A stretch of DNA of 22,067 bases from Oppiella nova (Eukaryota > Arthropoda > Arachnida > Sarcoptiformes > Oppiidae): positions 1-22,067 of the forward strand of contig CAJPVJ010000634.1 in the NCBI GenBank assembly GCA_905397405.1. The letters are read 5' to 3'. Shown piece by piece: positions 11,201 through 21,595 of the stretch. The stretch's first letter is position 1; the number at the start of each line of letters is the position of its first letter. Under the pieces are notes generated by a model. That model was given only the letters and a program-made list of their open reading frames with translations, did no database searches and was not told the origin of the DNA. A program made the translations under genes and the position numbers.

Positions 11201-11567
11201 GCAAAACAAATCAATGAGAGCACAAACACTGCATTATTTGCTTATTCAACACAATTATAACATAAATATTTGTTACACAACTTGGATGTTGTCTTATTGT
11301 AGCACATCTGCCACTCCAAGAACCAGCACTCACTTCAATGATAGCTATTTGTTGCCGCAAATGATATTAAAATGTAATCACAAATGAATGCGAAAGCAAA
11401 ATGTGATAATTATTGTGATTACTGTAACTGTAATATCTGTGTGTTGTCTATGTATGCACTGTATGTCTGTCTCGTGTGAACAGCTGTTGAGTGCATGTGT
11501 TTGTTGACAGTTGTCGTAAACCTATCCATACATACCTCGACACTAATATTTACATGTGATTCAAGCC
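7356..11567. other. Gene-free region between syndapin and PARS2
   Basis: Syndapin and PARS2 point away from each other here, so the region should contain both promoters. Short open frames at 8703-8909, 10592-10810, 10880-11095 and 11199-11387 have no recognisable motif and no splice support. About 10400-11560 is less AT-rich than the rest and full of short CATAC/CACT-type repeats. A near-repetitive run of TAGTATCAT words lies at about 11101-11135. I found no TATA box or initiator that I would defend. Confidence 0.5.
8235..8272. repeat. (GA)n microsatellite, 19 units
   Basis: Pure GA dinucleotide tract of 38 bases, upstream of the syndapin start. GA tracts can bind GAGA-type factors in insects, but position alone does not show a regulatory role. 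Confidence 0.95.
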
Positions 11568-13392
11568 ATGGCTCACCACATGAAGACATTGCTCAAGAGT
11601 GCCACCAATGGGCGCGATGTCCGCTTTGGCAGATGGATCCACTCGACCACCACATCTCACCGTATCTTCAGCTGGAATCAGATGCTTGTCATGACTAATA
11701 TCAATGAAACCATTGGTTCCCAATTAGAGACCACACATAAGAGTCAATCTGTATTTGAAATGAACTCATATTTGGTTGACATCTCATTAATGAATTGTCT
11801 TTTTGAACAATTGGCAGCTCTTTAACAACAAGAACTTAATATCAATGACCGAAAAGGGTTTATATATTTTGATGCCATTAGTGGTGAAAGCGATGGACAA
11901 ATTGGTTGATATAATCAATGACGAGATGTTAGCCATAAAGGCACAGAAGATATCGATGCCATCACTCGTGTCTAAACGACTTTGGGATAAATCAGGTCTT
12001 AATTGAGATGCGATTATAATTGACTGAAGTATTGAAGTGATTATCTCTAAGAATAGGTCGTTGGAGTGAATCGAGAGAAGAGCTCTTTAGGCTAAAAGAC
12101 AGACAAAATACTGACTTATGTTTAGCTCCCGTAAGCATTACTTGGTTTTAAGCAGTTTTGTATTCATATTACTGTATATTTGTTTTTTAATCCTTTATTA
12201 AGACTCACGAAGAAGTTGTCACTCATTTAATATCAGCGGCTAAACACTTGACTGAAAACCATTTACCCATTTATTTGTATCAAATCAGCTCTAAATTTAG
12301 GGATGAATTGAAGGCAAAACACGGATTATTGAGAGGACGCGAGTTTGTAATGAAAGGTATTATATTTGGACTCAAATTTATTCTTAAATGTAACGATCAT
12401 TTGAATTTGATTTAGATTTATATACATTTGATTCAAATGAAAGTGAGGCCAATAAGACATATGAAAAGGTTTGCAAAGCCTATGAAAACATTTTTAAACG
12501 ACTTGATTTGCCTGTAATTAAAGGTATACTTTAAATGACTGAAATGATAAGTTGTATTCACTTGAATATTTGTTTGAAAGCTTGCGGTTCTGTTGGAACC
12601 ATTGGCGGCAAATATTCTGAAGAGTTTGTGTTGGGGTCTGATTTAGGGGAAGACGAGGTCTTCAAATGCAACTCATGTGACAAAGCATTCAATGCAGAAC
12701 TGATAGCCACTCGACAAGAGGTGGAGTGTATGTTCTGCAGTAGTCATGACTTAACCAAATTCAATGCCATAGAAGTGGGACATACTTTCCTTCTTGGGAA
12801 CAGATATTCTGAAAAATTTGACGCAAAATATACAGCGAATGAAACGAAAGCCAAAAAGTAATTTCATTTGGTTTTGATTTATGTTTGAATTTAACATTTA
12901 ATACATTGACAGCATATACTCGATGGGATGCTATGGGTTGGGTGTGAGTCGGATATTAGCCGCTTCTGTGGAAGTGTTGTCTGAAAATCACTCAATTCGA
13001 TGGCCCTATGCTTTGGCGCCTTTCAAAGTGTGCTTAGTTTTGCCAAAAGTATTTCATTTCTATATTCACTGAAAACTGAATGGTATTTAAAGTGCAATCA
13101 TTTGCAGAAAGGCAGCAAAGAAGACGTTTCCAATGGAACCGCATTTACACAGGATTTTGCCAATTGTTTGTCAAATGTGTTGAATGAAGATATTCTGGTC
13201 GACGACAGAATTAATCAGACAATTGGTAGACGACTGGCCGGTTTGGAAACGTTAGGCATTCCCTATACGATAATTGGCGGCAAACGAATCACTGATGAAA
13301 TGCCCAAATTTGAAGTGATTGACAATCAAACGAAAAATAACTATTTAATGACTCAATTAGAATGCATTCAGTTCTTAGAAAGTGTTTTATAA
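11568..13392 (+). CDS. PARS2: Mitochondrial prolyl-tRNA synthetase (class II)
   Basis: Eight exons: 11568-11750, 11818-11995, 12057-12130, 12203-12356, 12416-12523, 12581-12857, 12913-13048, 13108-13392. Every border is GT-AG, phases match, introns are 55-72 bases, total 464 residues (human enzyme about 475). It charges mitochondrial tRNA-Pro with proline. The ATG at 11568 sits in GCCATGG context and opens a basic, Ser/Thr-rich leader (RWIHSTTTS about 27-35) fitting mitochondrial import. Motif 1 region is KGLYILMP...MPSL in exon 2; CLAPTHEE spans exons 3-4; motif 2 FRDE is 177-180 with LLRGREF 187-193; TIGGK 239-243 and EVGHTF 297-302 follow; motif 3 GCYGLGVSR is 330-338; exon 8 is the anticodon-binding domain. 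CNSC (262-265) and CMFC (282-285) look like a small metal-ribbon insertion. The short form lacking a large editing domain is typical of animal mitochondrial ProRS. Nothing is broken. Confidence 0.95.
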
Positions 13393-13470
13393 GAGTTTTA
13401 TACTGTAAATAGATTTAATTACTGTTTAGTANAGTTTTATACTGTAAATAGATTTAATTACTGTTTAGTA
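13393..13470. repeat. 39-base direct repeat around a single N
   Basis: The sequence at 13394-13431 is repeated exactly at 13433-13470, separated by the only ambiguous base of the window at 13432. If that base is G the repeat is a 39-base tandem. It lies immediately after the PARS2 stop codon, in the 3' UTR. A one-N join between overlapping sequence ends is the simplest reading. Confidence 0.9.
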
Positions 13471-13517
13471 TGGTAATTATAGCAAATTTATACTGTATTT
13501 AAAATTTGATAATTATG

Positions 13518-13523
13518 TAATAA
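13518..13523 (+). terminator. Candidate poly(A) signal of PARS2
   Basis: AATAAA lies 126 bases after the PARS2 stop codon (about 87 if the 39-base repeat around the N is an assembly duplicate). It is the first canonical hexamer on the plus strand after the gene. Confidence 0.55.
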
Positions 13524-15076
13524 AATAATACATTTATAAACAAATAACTAATTGAACAATTTGATTTAACAATACATGTATTCAAACATTCTTATATTCT
13601 TTAGTTTATATGAATAATTTTAAATTGACTGCTATTTAAAAGCCAAGGTAAAGACATTCTTGAAACAGTATTCCGGAATTTAGCTTGTGAGAAATTGTTG
13701 CAATTAGATTCAATTCTGTGGTTGATAATTAATATTAATTAGTAATTAGTAATTAATTAATATTAATATTAATTAATATTAATTTTAAGTAAAGTGTGAG
13801 ATTGATGAGAAAATAAATTCTAAATTAGGCTGTAGATCACTAATTTCTTCCTGGTTGTTTACTAATATACGTTTATATCCAAGAATTTAATATTGGATTT
13901 TTAGTCATTTTAATAAGTTGTTTACTCCTATTCTTATTAAATAATACATACAGAATTATATTCTAAACCAAATGTAAAAAATGTAACATCATTTCATAAA
14001 GCATTTCATTTACATCTGTGTTATGTTTTAAAGGAGAATACATAACTAAAGTGGAAATCTTTATCAATTAATCTAATTAAATATTTATTTATTTGTAATT
14101 TAATCATTATTCAGTATCATAAATGAATAAATGATAACAGATTAAATTATTATTACTGCTGCTTATTACTGACTGTTTATTTAAATTAATTACTGTTTCA
14201 ATTATATACTGTATTCAAGTATTGATTTATTGCGAGACTATTATCAAATATAGTAAGAGTTTAAAGCAGATCTGGATCAAATGTCAGTAGAAATGAATAA
14301 TTTCTCTTTCAATAAACTTAATTATATTTGATTGATATCACTATTTCTATCAATGCTTATTAATATCAACGAGGATTAAGAACTCAATAACAATGATACT
14401 GTGTTTGCTATGAAACAGGTGTTGAATTAAGTAACTGTCCTATCAATACAGATATTATGACAGTATACTATAACATTTGAATGTTTATCAATGGATAAAT
14501 CCATTTAACCCGTAAACCCACGACAGTTTATCACATTTTTAGACCTCTTTATAAAGTGTTTTTGTTCTATACTGTACTTACTTTATAGTATACAGTACTC
14601 TAAATAACAGAATATCATACCATAAAATGTTTATTAATTTTGACTTTTTTGTTTGCTTCATGGAAAAGTTATTTTATCAGATTTGTCTAATTATAATAAT
14701 GAGACTGTTTGTTATAATATTCTATAAATTTGTTTTAATTTTAATTCATTCCTTGTTCAGCATTTATATACAATAAGACAAATGATTTTTAAATTTAATA
14801 AAGTTTGCAAATAAATATATTTATAAATAAAAATGTTTTTAATAAATACAATAGTTGTTCAAAAGAGTTTAAACAATCAAATTATAACTAAACATACATT
14901 TCTTTCATTTTATAATAATAATAATTACATTTTTAATAACTTGTATTTAGTAAACAAATTTTAATATTTAAATTTTTATTACTTTTTAATGAAGAAACTA
15001 TAAATGATTTTTATAAATTAACGGACATAGAGTTTATTTTAAATAGTAATAATAACCGATAATGAAATGAGTGTAA
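13524..15076. other. AT-rich intergenic DNA between convergent genes
   Basis: PARS2 (plus strand) and the unrecognised prepropeptide gene (minus strand) converge on this stretch. It has no coding signal. A low-complexity ATTAATATTAATTAGTAATT-type block at about 13725-13790 is nearly self-complementary. Copies of the word TACTGTA are frequent. Confidence 0.6.
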
Positions 15077-15082
15077 TTTATT
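15077..15082 (-). terminator. Candidate poly(A) signal of the prepropeptide gene
   Basis: On the minus strand AATAAA begins 31 bases after the TAA stop at 15116-15114. This supports the proposed last exon, which otherwise rests on reading frame and base composition. Confidence 0.5.
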
Positions 15083-15113
15083 GATAAAAGGTGAAAAGAC
15101 GTAGAAAAGGGCT

Positions 15114-16341
15114 TTACTCGGATTTAATCCGGTTAACGACGGGAATATCACGTCTTATATTAGGCCGTTTAGCTGTGGGTAACGTCGACATTTATGTTTA
15201 AAATTGGATTTTTATAAATATTTTATTTTATAATTTACTAAATATATTTATTAAATATAATTAAAATTAGTACCGTATATAACACTGAATTTCTTATTAT
15301 AAATTGTCGCTACAGAATAGAACAGTACAGAATAGATTACAGCACAGAATATATAGGATATACAATACAAATATTAAAGTATTCCTAAAGCATGCTATCA
15401 TATAAATTATTGATATAGTCAAAATTCTTACTACTGTATCAAAATATTGCTAAATCAGTTTTACCTATTGTATTTTTTATAGTTAGTAGATATTATAATA
15501 TAATTTATAATTTGTGTAGATATAAGCATTGACATAAAATATAAACTAATAAAATTTTCAAAAATACAAATCAGTTTAGAATAAATCATAAATCATTACA
15601 CTTATTTAACTTTATGAATGAATTGCAATCACACTATGTTTATAAAGTACAAATAGTATTTTATAATCTTAAGTACTCTCTCAATGTATAAAGAGGAAGT
15701 TTGACATAAATAGAAATATCAATTGAATTAATCTTTTGTTACACTTTAGATAAAAATATGATTTAATGGATTAACTCATTGAACCCTAATTTCAATATTG
15801 TGGTAAAAATAAAGTTTCTTATACAATGCAAATAGGAGTATGACCTTATCATAAATAGGAGTATGACATAATAGATACCTGTAAATACTCATAATATAGT
15901 AGGTATTACATACACTCCTACACTTAATGATAACAGTCTACCCATTGATGAAATTGATTAATTTAAACAAAAGTTATTTTGTTGAATATTATAGGTTTAT
16001 AATAATAAATTTAATTGTTACTCAAAATGAGGCAAATAAAAAATAAATCTAATTGTAAAAGTTATAATTTTAAAAGAAATGAACTATAGGTGTGACATAC
16101 CGGCCCTTTTAGCAGCTTTAAGCAAATGTTCCTTAAGGAGAGGTCGATATAAGTCGGGCGTTAGAGTGTCCTCGTAGTCATCGACTGATCTTTGGATGCG
16201 ATGCAATGGGTTTCCACTCATTTGATGGTCTCTTGAATCCGAGACTTTCACTGATTTTGCGGATATGATTGAAGCCAAACATAATATTGTCACAAAAGTA
16301 ATGGATATCGTAATCGTCTGAATCTTCATTTCTGAGATCAT
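15114..16341 (-). CDS. Secreted prepropeptide, neuropeptide-like, family not recognised
   Basis: Exon with the start: 16341-16101, opening after a good acceptor (CTTTCTTTCACAG, exon from 16362) and closing at donor G|GTATGT. Met1 is at 16341; a second in-frame Met is at residue 5. Residues 5-28 form a hydrophobic signal peptide, probably cut before KSVKVS. RIQR (48-51) is a furin-like site and KR (78-79) a dibasic site. Between them lies a 26-residue acidic-then-basic segment (SVDDYED...LLKEHLLKAA). A last exon at 15172-15114 fits in phase (acceptor GTTACCCACAG). It adds AKRPNIRRDIPVVNRIKSE and a stop, giving about 99 residues. That exon is GC-rich against its surroundings and has AATAAA just downstream. 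No Gly amidation signal or cysteine framework is seen. The first exon is well supported, the last one moderately; a further exon in the 928-base intron is possible. Confidence 0.6.
15173..16100 (-). other. Intron of the prepropeptide gene
   Basis: AT-rich, with no open stretch bounded by convincing splice sites on the minus strand and no amidation-type GKR codon run. A short direct repeat AATAGGAGTATGAC occurs at about 15830-15867. Confidence 0.45.
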
Positions 16342-16362
16342 TATTGTATAGAAACTCTTTTG
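16342..16362 (-). other. 5' UTR part of the prepropeptide start exon
   Basis: The pyrimidine-rich acceptor CTTTCTTTCACAG ends at 16363, so transcription starts upstream in a non-coding exon. Two kinds of donor are available on the minus strand: CAAAA|GTAAGT ending at 16460, and ATTTG|GTAAGT ending at 16823 with a copy at 17461. The first lies in a block whose complement appears at 17045-17172, so it must be verified. Confidence 0.5.
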
Positions 16363-16822
16363 CTGTGAAAGAAAGTCATATGAATTACATGACATTCACT
16401 CTCTATTATATTCGTTGTCAGTAAGTAATGATGATTAATAACTATTCTTTTGTACTTACTTTTGATTTGTCATGAGCTTTCCTTTAAACTAATTGAACAA
16501 CATAGGAAGTTAGTGAACAGTTATACTGAATTAATTACGTAAAGATTACAACTCAAATCAATAGAAATCAAACTAGGGCAAACGTGTTTATAACTTATCT
16601 AAGTTTATAACTTATAGAAAATATTTATCTTTTATTTAAAAGTACATAATTTTATAATATTTTACCAAATTTCAATTATCATTTCACTATAATACTATTA
16701 TAAACAAAACCAATGTTGTTTATGAAAATTTAAAAACTTTTCCAAACAATTAAGAATTTCCTTTATCATTATAAATATTACTAAAACAAAAATTTCCTCA
16801 CAGAATAATTACAGAAACTTAC

Positions 16823-16870
16823 CAAATATCGGATGTTTTAGATTATTAAATATAAATATGAATGAACTGA
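16823..16870 (-). promoter_or_regulatory. Possible initiator and non-coding first exon (copy 1)
   Basis: On the minus strand a TTCAGTTC word matching the arthropod initiator TCAGT starts at about 16870, with TATAAT some 20 bases upstream and a strong donor G|GTAAGT after 16823. This would make a 48-base non-coding exon for the prepropeptide gene. The same arrangement recurs at about 17508-17461 in the second repeat copy. It is motif-level evidence only. Confidence 0.25.
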
Positions 16871-17044
16871 ATGTTGAATTTTACAAATTATAACAATAAT
16901 TAAAAAGAATTTATATCAAACTTAAGGTAGATATTTGGTGACTTTGTTATATCGTATCCAAGAGCATACACTATAATAGATGAGTTCATAATCTGTAATT
17001 AGTTTTTATAATAAACTCCGATCTCTCCGCCCATAGGATTGACG

Positions 17045-17172
17045 ACAGTCATTCATTACTACTAATTATTGATAAGAAAACATGAATGAAAACTAAACAG
17101 TACTCGAAAGGAAATTTGATTAACTTGTTGTATCCTTCAATCACTTGTCAATATGACTTAATTAATGCATTT
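17045..17172. other. Parallel (non-reversed) complement of 16416-16543
   Basis: Position by position, 17045-17172 is the complement of the base 629 positions earlier, without one mismatch in 128 bases. For example, 17045-17060 ACAGTCATTCATTACT faces 16416-16431 TGTCAGTAAGTAATGA. The order is not reversed, so this is not an inverted repeat. Confidence 0.95.
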
Positions 17173-17682
17173 TATTACAGCTCAAATCAATAGAAATCAA
17201 ACTAGGACAAACGTGTTTATAACTTATCTAAGAACTTTTCCTTTTTAAAACTGGCAAAATATTTATCTTTTATTTAAAAGTACATAATTTTCTAATATTT
17301 TACCAAATTTCAATTATCATTTCACTTTAATACTATTATAAGCAAAACCAATGCTGTTTATGAAAATTTAAAAACTTTTCCAAACAATTAAGAATTTCCT
17401 TTATCATTATAAATATTATTAAAACAAAAATTTCCTCACAGAATAATTATAGAAACTTACCAAATATCGGATGTTTTAGATTATTAAATATAAATATGAA
17501 TGAACTGAATGTTGAATTTTACAAATTATAACAATAATTAAAAAGAATTTATATTAAACTTAAGGTAGATATTTCGTGACTTTGTTATATCGTATCCAAG
17601 AGCATACACTATAATAGATGAGTTCATAATCTGTAATTAGTTTTTATAATAAACTCCAATCTCCCCGCCCATAGGATTGACG

Positions 17683-20600
17683 GCACAAATGGCAACAAAT
17701 TGTTAAAAATGACGCAAATCTACAAATTTAGTCGACTTATCAGAGAATACTATTGCGAATGCAATGTATGCTCCGATTTTAGGGGCTTATCATAACATAT
17801 CATAATTAGTTGATTTGAATACTAAGATTCCGTTTTGAATGAAAACAATTTGCTGTATGAAATTTATTCCCAATGAATTGTACTCATAATTATGTTTACA
17901 TTTTTATATGAAATTAGAATTCGTTAATGAGTTGTTTGCTTAACTAATAATGTCTTCGTTAGAGATTTTGAAAACTTGTTAAAACCTTTACATTTCCTTT
18001 ACTCAAAGGACTTTCCATTTAATTAAATAAAGAATAATACTGTATATCCATAAGTCATATAATTCATAGAAATACAAATTTTAATAACACTATTTTGTTT
18101 ATATTCTTATTAAACAGAAAGATTCAGATAATTATAGAGCAAAAAATGTTATATAAATATAGGATTTGTAAAAATATCTTAAAGGAATTCATTACTGAAA
18201 ATATAAAAAAGCTTATAAATATCATAAATATACTAAACTATATACTGTATTAGATTAACTCAGTATTGTTTATTGTGCTAATAATTTCATATGTAAAATA
18301 AATTTTAGAATAGAATAATAAGATTTGCAAATTTCATTTAATTATATTAGAGATAATTAAATCATTTCTCTTGAATAAATAAAGTAGTATGAATAAAATG
18401 TTTTTTGTTTTCATTATTAATAACATGTTTAATATTTTATATCAAAACAAAATCGAAATGTTTATATAATTTGTTTTAGTTATTCATAAAATTTTGAATT
18501 ATAAAGCAAATTGTTTTAATTAAAAAAACCAGCTAATTTGTGATGTCTAAAAAATATATAATTTGTAATAAATTTTTGTTAGTTTTCAAAATTATTAACT
18601 ATAAGATTAGTCTATACAACTAAAACTTATTAGCAAAATACATAAAAACTTTCATAAATTAATATAAATATAAAATATAAATAACTTATTATTAATAAAA
18701 GTGATACTAATCAATATGTATTCAATTTATTGTTTATAAATTATAAATATATAAATATAATTTCATTAAAAGGTATACTTAACAAAAAATTGTATTCATT
18801 TATAGTATACTGCATTTGGAAACAGACTCTAAAGATATGTTATAAAGATATGTTAATAATATATTGTCAGTGAGTCTTAATTTTAAATTTCAAGTGATTG
18901 GCGAAACAAAATTAAGGCTCGTTTATAGATTTGGTGTAAAACCCAAAATAAAAAACCAGTCCAAACTAGTCGGGGCAAGTTTAGTTTGGATCGGACTCAC
19001 TCTCCACATAATTCCTATGAAAATATACTGTATTTCGATAAAAATGTGTTTTGTGCCAAACTTTCGACTAATGAATACATGCCCAAGAAAATAGCCTGCA
19101 ACTTCTAAAGTTCAGCCATGAACTCAAATGCTTTGTCTTAAAAAACTATCTAAACATTGTATAAAATATTTAAAAATATTTTTTTCTTTCTTTCTTTCAT
19201 TCTCTCCATAAATATAACATAAATTATCCACAATTTCACACAAATAAGCAATTTTTATAATTTTTAACTTAACAACTATTTTTGGTATATTGATCTTACA
19301 AACTCTTTTCATTTTTAGAATTTTTAATTAAATTACTTCAATTAAATTTGTAAATGAGATTTTAAAAATAAATCTTAATTATTAATATATTAAAAATTAA
19401 TATATTGCTTATATATCATATTACAAATATATTATAACAAGTATGATACTTTGCTATAAGTGCTTGAAACAAACTTGATGCACAATGTGACACACATTTT
19501 GAAAAGATAATTTTAAAGTATGCTTTATAATAGATAAATTATGAAAATGTAATAATAATTGGATATTTGGTATTAGAAAATATTTTTGAAAGAATTATGA
19601 ACTTAAGACTGAATGCAAAGGGAATCGAGATTTGCGTACAAAAGCCGTTTGAATGCATTACAGTTTAGAGGATAGCGCTCTCTAACAAAATGTAATCCAA
19701 ATGCTTCATTGAATTGATACAACATTTTTAATTAAGTACCGCATTGTGTCACTAGAGTTTGCTCATTTAAAATTAATTTCATGGTAAAAGTTTTTAGAAT
19801 TATAGATTCAATAAAAATAAAAGTGCATGTCGAAAGTAGTAACAGTTACTGTTAAATACAAACCAATGTTTCTCATACATTGTCACTAGTTTTAGTAAAC
19901 AAAAAGATCTAAAATGTTAAACAAGTGATGAAAAGTGCTAGAATATAATACATTTGTAGTTTAAAAGTTGATAATTTATGAGATATTTATGTATAACTCT
20001 TTGTTCTTTATTGTAATTCAAATGTTTCATAAATCTATGAATACATTAATATTAAATATACAACATTTACAAATAATTTCTTAAAACCAAAACATACATA
20101 AAAATATTTGCAGTTCCCTTTAGAAAGTCATTTTCAAAAACTATAGCAACTTAGCAATAAAACGCTGCCACTATTATACATTTTAAAAATCTATTGATTG
20201 ATCTTGTTCAATAAATATTATTTCAAACTAAATTATTTAATTTTATTTTAATATGTATAATTAAAAATATATGAAAATAAAATGGATTTATTGTGTGACT
20301 GATATTAAATGCTTAGATTTAGTTGTGATTTACTGTATATGTTATTATGTGTATATTTTAAATAAATGGTGATCTATTATTTATTATAATACATTTGCTC
20401 TTTAAGTTTAAATATTCATAAATATTTATTTATTGTAATGCTATAAAATCTTAAATACTACTGTATATAAAAATTGAAAATATTTTAAAAATAAAATAAA
20501 CAAAAAGTGGTTGCACTCGATAGACAGATTCTACTATTGAATTAAATTTTAACACATATTTTGAGTTTATTATGACTATTATATATTTAATTTATAAATA

Positions 20601-21339
20601 TTATCCCGATATTTGTTTGTCATCAATAACCATAAAAGAGTTATAATATAGGACTCAATAGACAGACTAACGTTATACATTATTTTCATTAATAATTATT
20701 TTATAAAATAGTTTAATTAGATTGTTGTTTATTTGTTAATTATTTGAAATATTAGCGAGTATAAATAAAGGTTTCAGAATTAATTCAAATAAATTTTCAA
20801 ATGCTTCTAAAATAACTACCATTTTTATTAATGTACATTTTGTTAAATAATAATTAATAGCAGTAATATTTTTAAAAGAAAATTTTTAATCTTTAAGTTC
20901 AAGTTATCATTAATTAAAAACATGTTTGGATTGATAAGCATTAAAATACAATACAGTATAATATGAATGAATATCAAACAATTGTAAGATAATATTTTGA
21001 ATATGAAATACAAGTATTCAAAGCTAAAATAAATAACAAAATTAAAATCACATTTTTTTATTTCATTTCCAAACATTCAATTCTTATCGCTTACATTCAG
21101 ATGATGTCTAAACTGTTAAACATTATATAATATTTGGATTAAGTAACCATTTTCAAATAATATAACTTCCAATATACTGTAATAAATTACCCAAAAAATG
21201 TTTTTACAATAAATCGCTTGGTGTGAATATTATATATACTTTTCAAAACATTGTTTTAATTAAATTAGAATTATTTGTTGATTTAATTATAAGAACTCAC
21301 TATAGCTATGAATACTATTTAATAATATAAGTAATAATA
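17683..21339. other. Long AT-rich gene-free region
   Basis: No exon with credible splice borders and no recognisable protein segment on either strand. Short open frames (18864-19094 plus strand; 19124-19312 and 20843-21076 minus strand) are low-complexity and unsupported. An imperfect stem-loop lies at about 19655-19700 (CATTACAG...TAGAGG...CTCTCTAA...TGTAAT). The word TACTGTA or its complement recurs here. Confidence 0.55.
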
Positions 21340-21595
21340 AAGACAAATAAATTACTTAAACAAATAGAGACATTCACTAAATTTTTAAGTATATTAAATA
21401 AATAAGTTTTGGACATAATTTTATTTGATTGTTAACAATGATAGCAATGAATTTGTTTATCGTCTTTAAGACAAATAAATTACTTAAACAAATAGAGACA
21501 TTCACTAAATTTTTAAGTATATTAAATAAATAAGTTTTGGACATAATTTTATTTGATTGTTAACAATGATAGCAATGAATTTGTTTATCGTCTTT
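21340..21595. repeat. Perfect 128-base tandem duplication
   Basis: Positions 21340-21467 and 21468-21595 are identical and contiguous, with the next base on each side differing. The unit contains the last 11 bases of the allatostatin coding sequence, including its stop, plus the start of the 3' UTR and a minus-strand AATAAA. The length equals that of other exact-match blocks in the window, which suggests an unmerged overlap. Confidence 0.95.
21548..21553 (-). terminator. Candidate poly(A) signal of allatostatin-A
   Basis: AATAAA on the minus strand, 31 bases beyond the stop codon; a second copy lies 128 bases further on because of the tandem duplication. Confidence 0.5.

Larger units (their letters stand above)
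16416..17682. repeat. Direct repeat, period 629-638, with complemented start in the second copy
   Basis: The direct part is 16545-17044 against about 17174-17682, roughly 500 bases each with scattered differences and a replaced stretch near 16604-16620. The 128 bases before each direct part (16416-16543 and 17045-17172) are perfect complements of one another read in the same direction. The repeat lies immediately upstream of the prepropeptide gene. It would duplicate any promoter and first exon if real. Confidence 0.9.

Noticed and set aside
10592-11387. Three plus-strand frames (10592-10810, 10880-11095, 11199-11387)
   Set aside because: Their translations resemble no protein family and they are interrupted by stops without convincing splice sites; the region is only locally less AT-rich.
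12535-12861. PARS2 starting at the Met at 12535, or ending with KAKK and a stop
   Set aside because: 12524-12580 is an intron (GTATAC...GAAAG) and the apparent stop lies in the next intron; the spliced frame matches the enzyme throughout.
18864-21076. Short frames at 18864-19094, 19124-19312 and 20843-21076
   Set aside because: Low-complexity, Ile/Lys/Leu/Phe-rich translations of AT-rich DNA without splice or family support.
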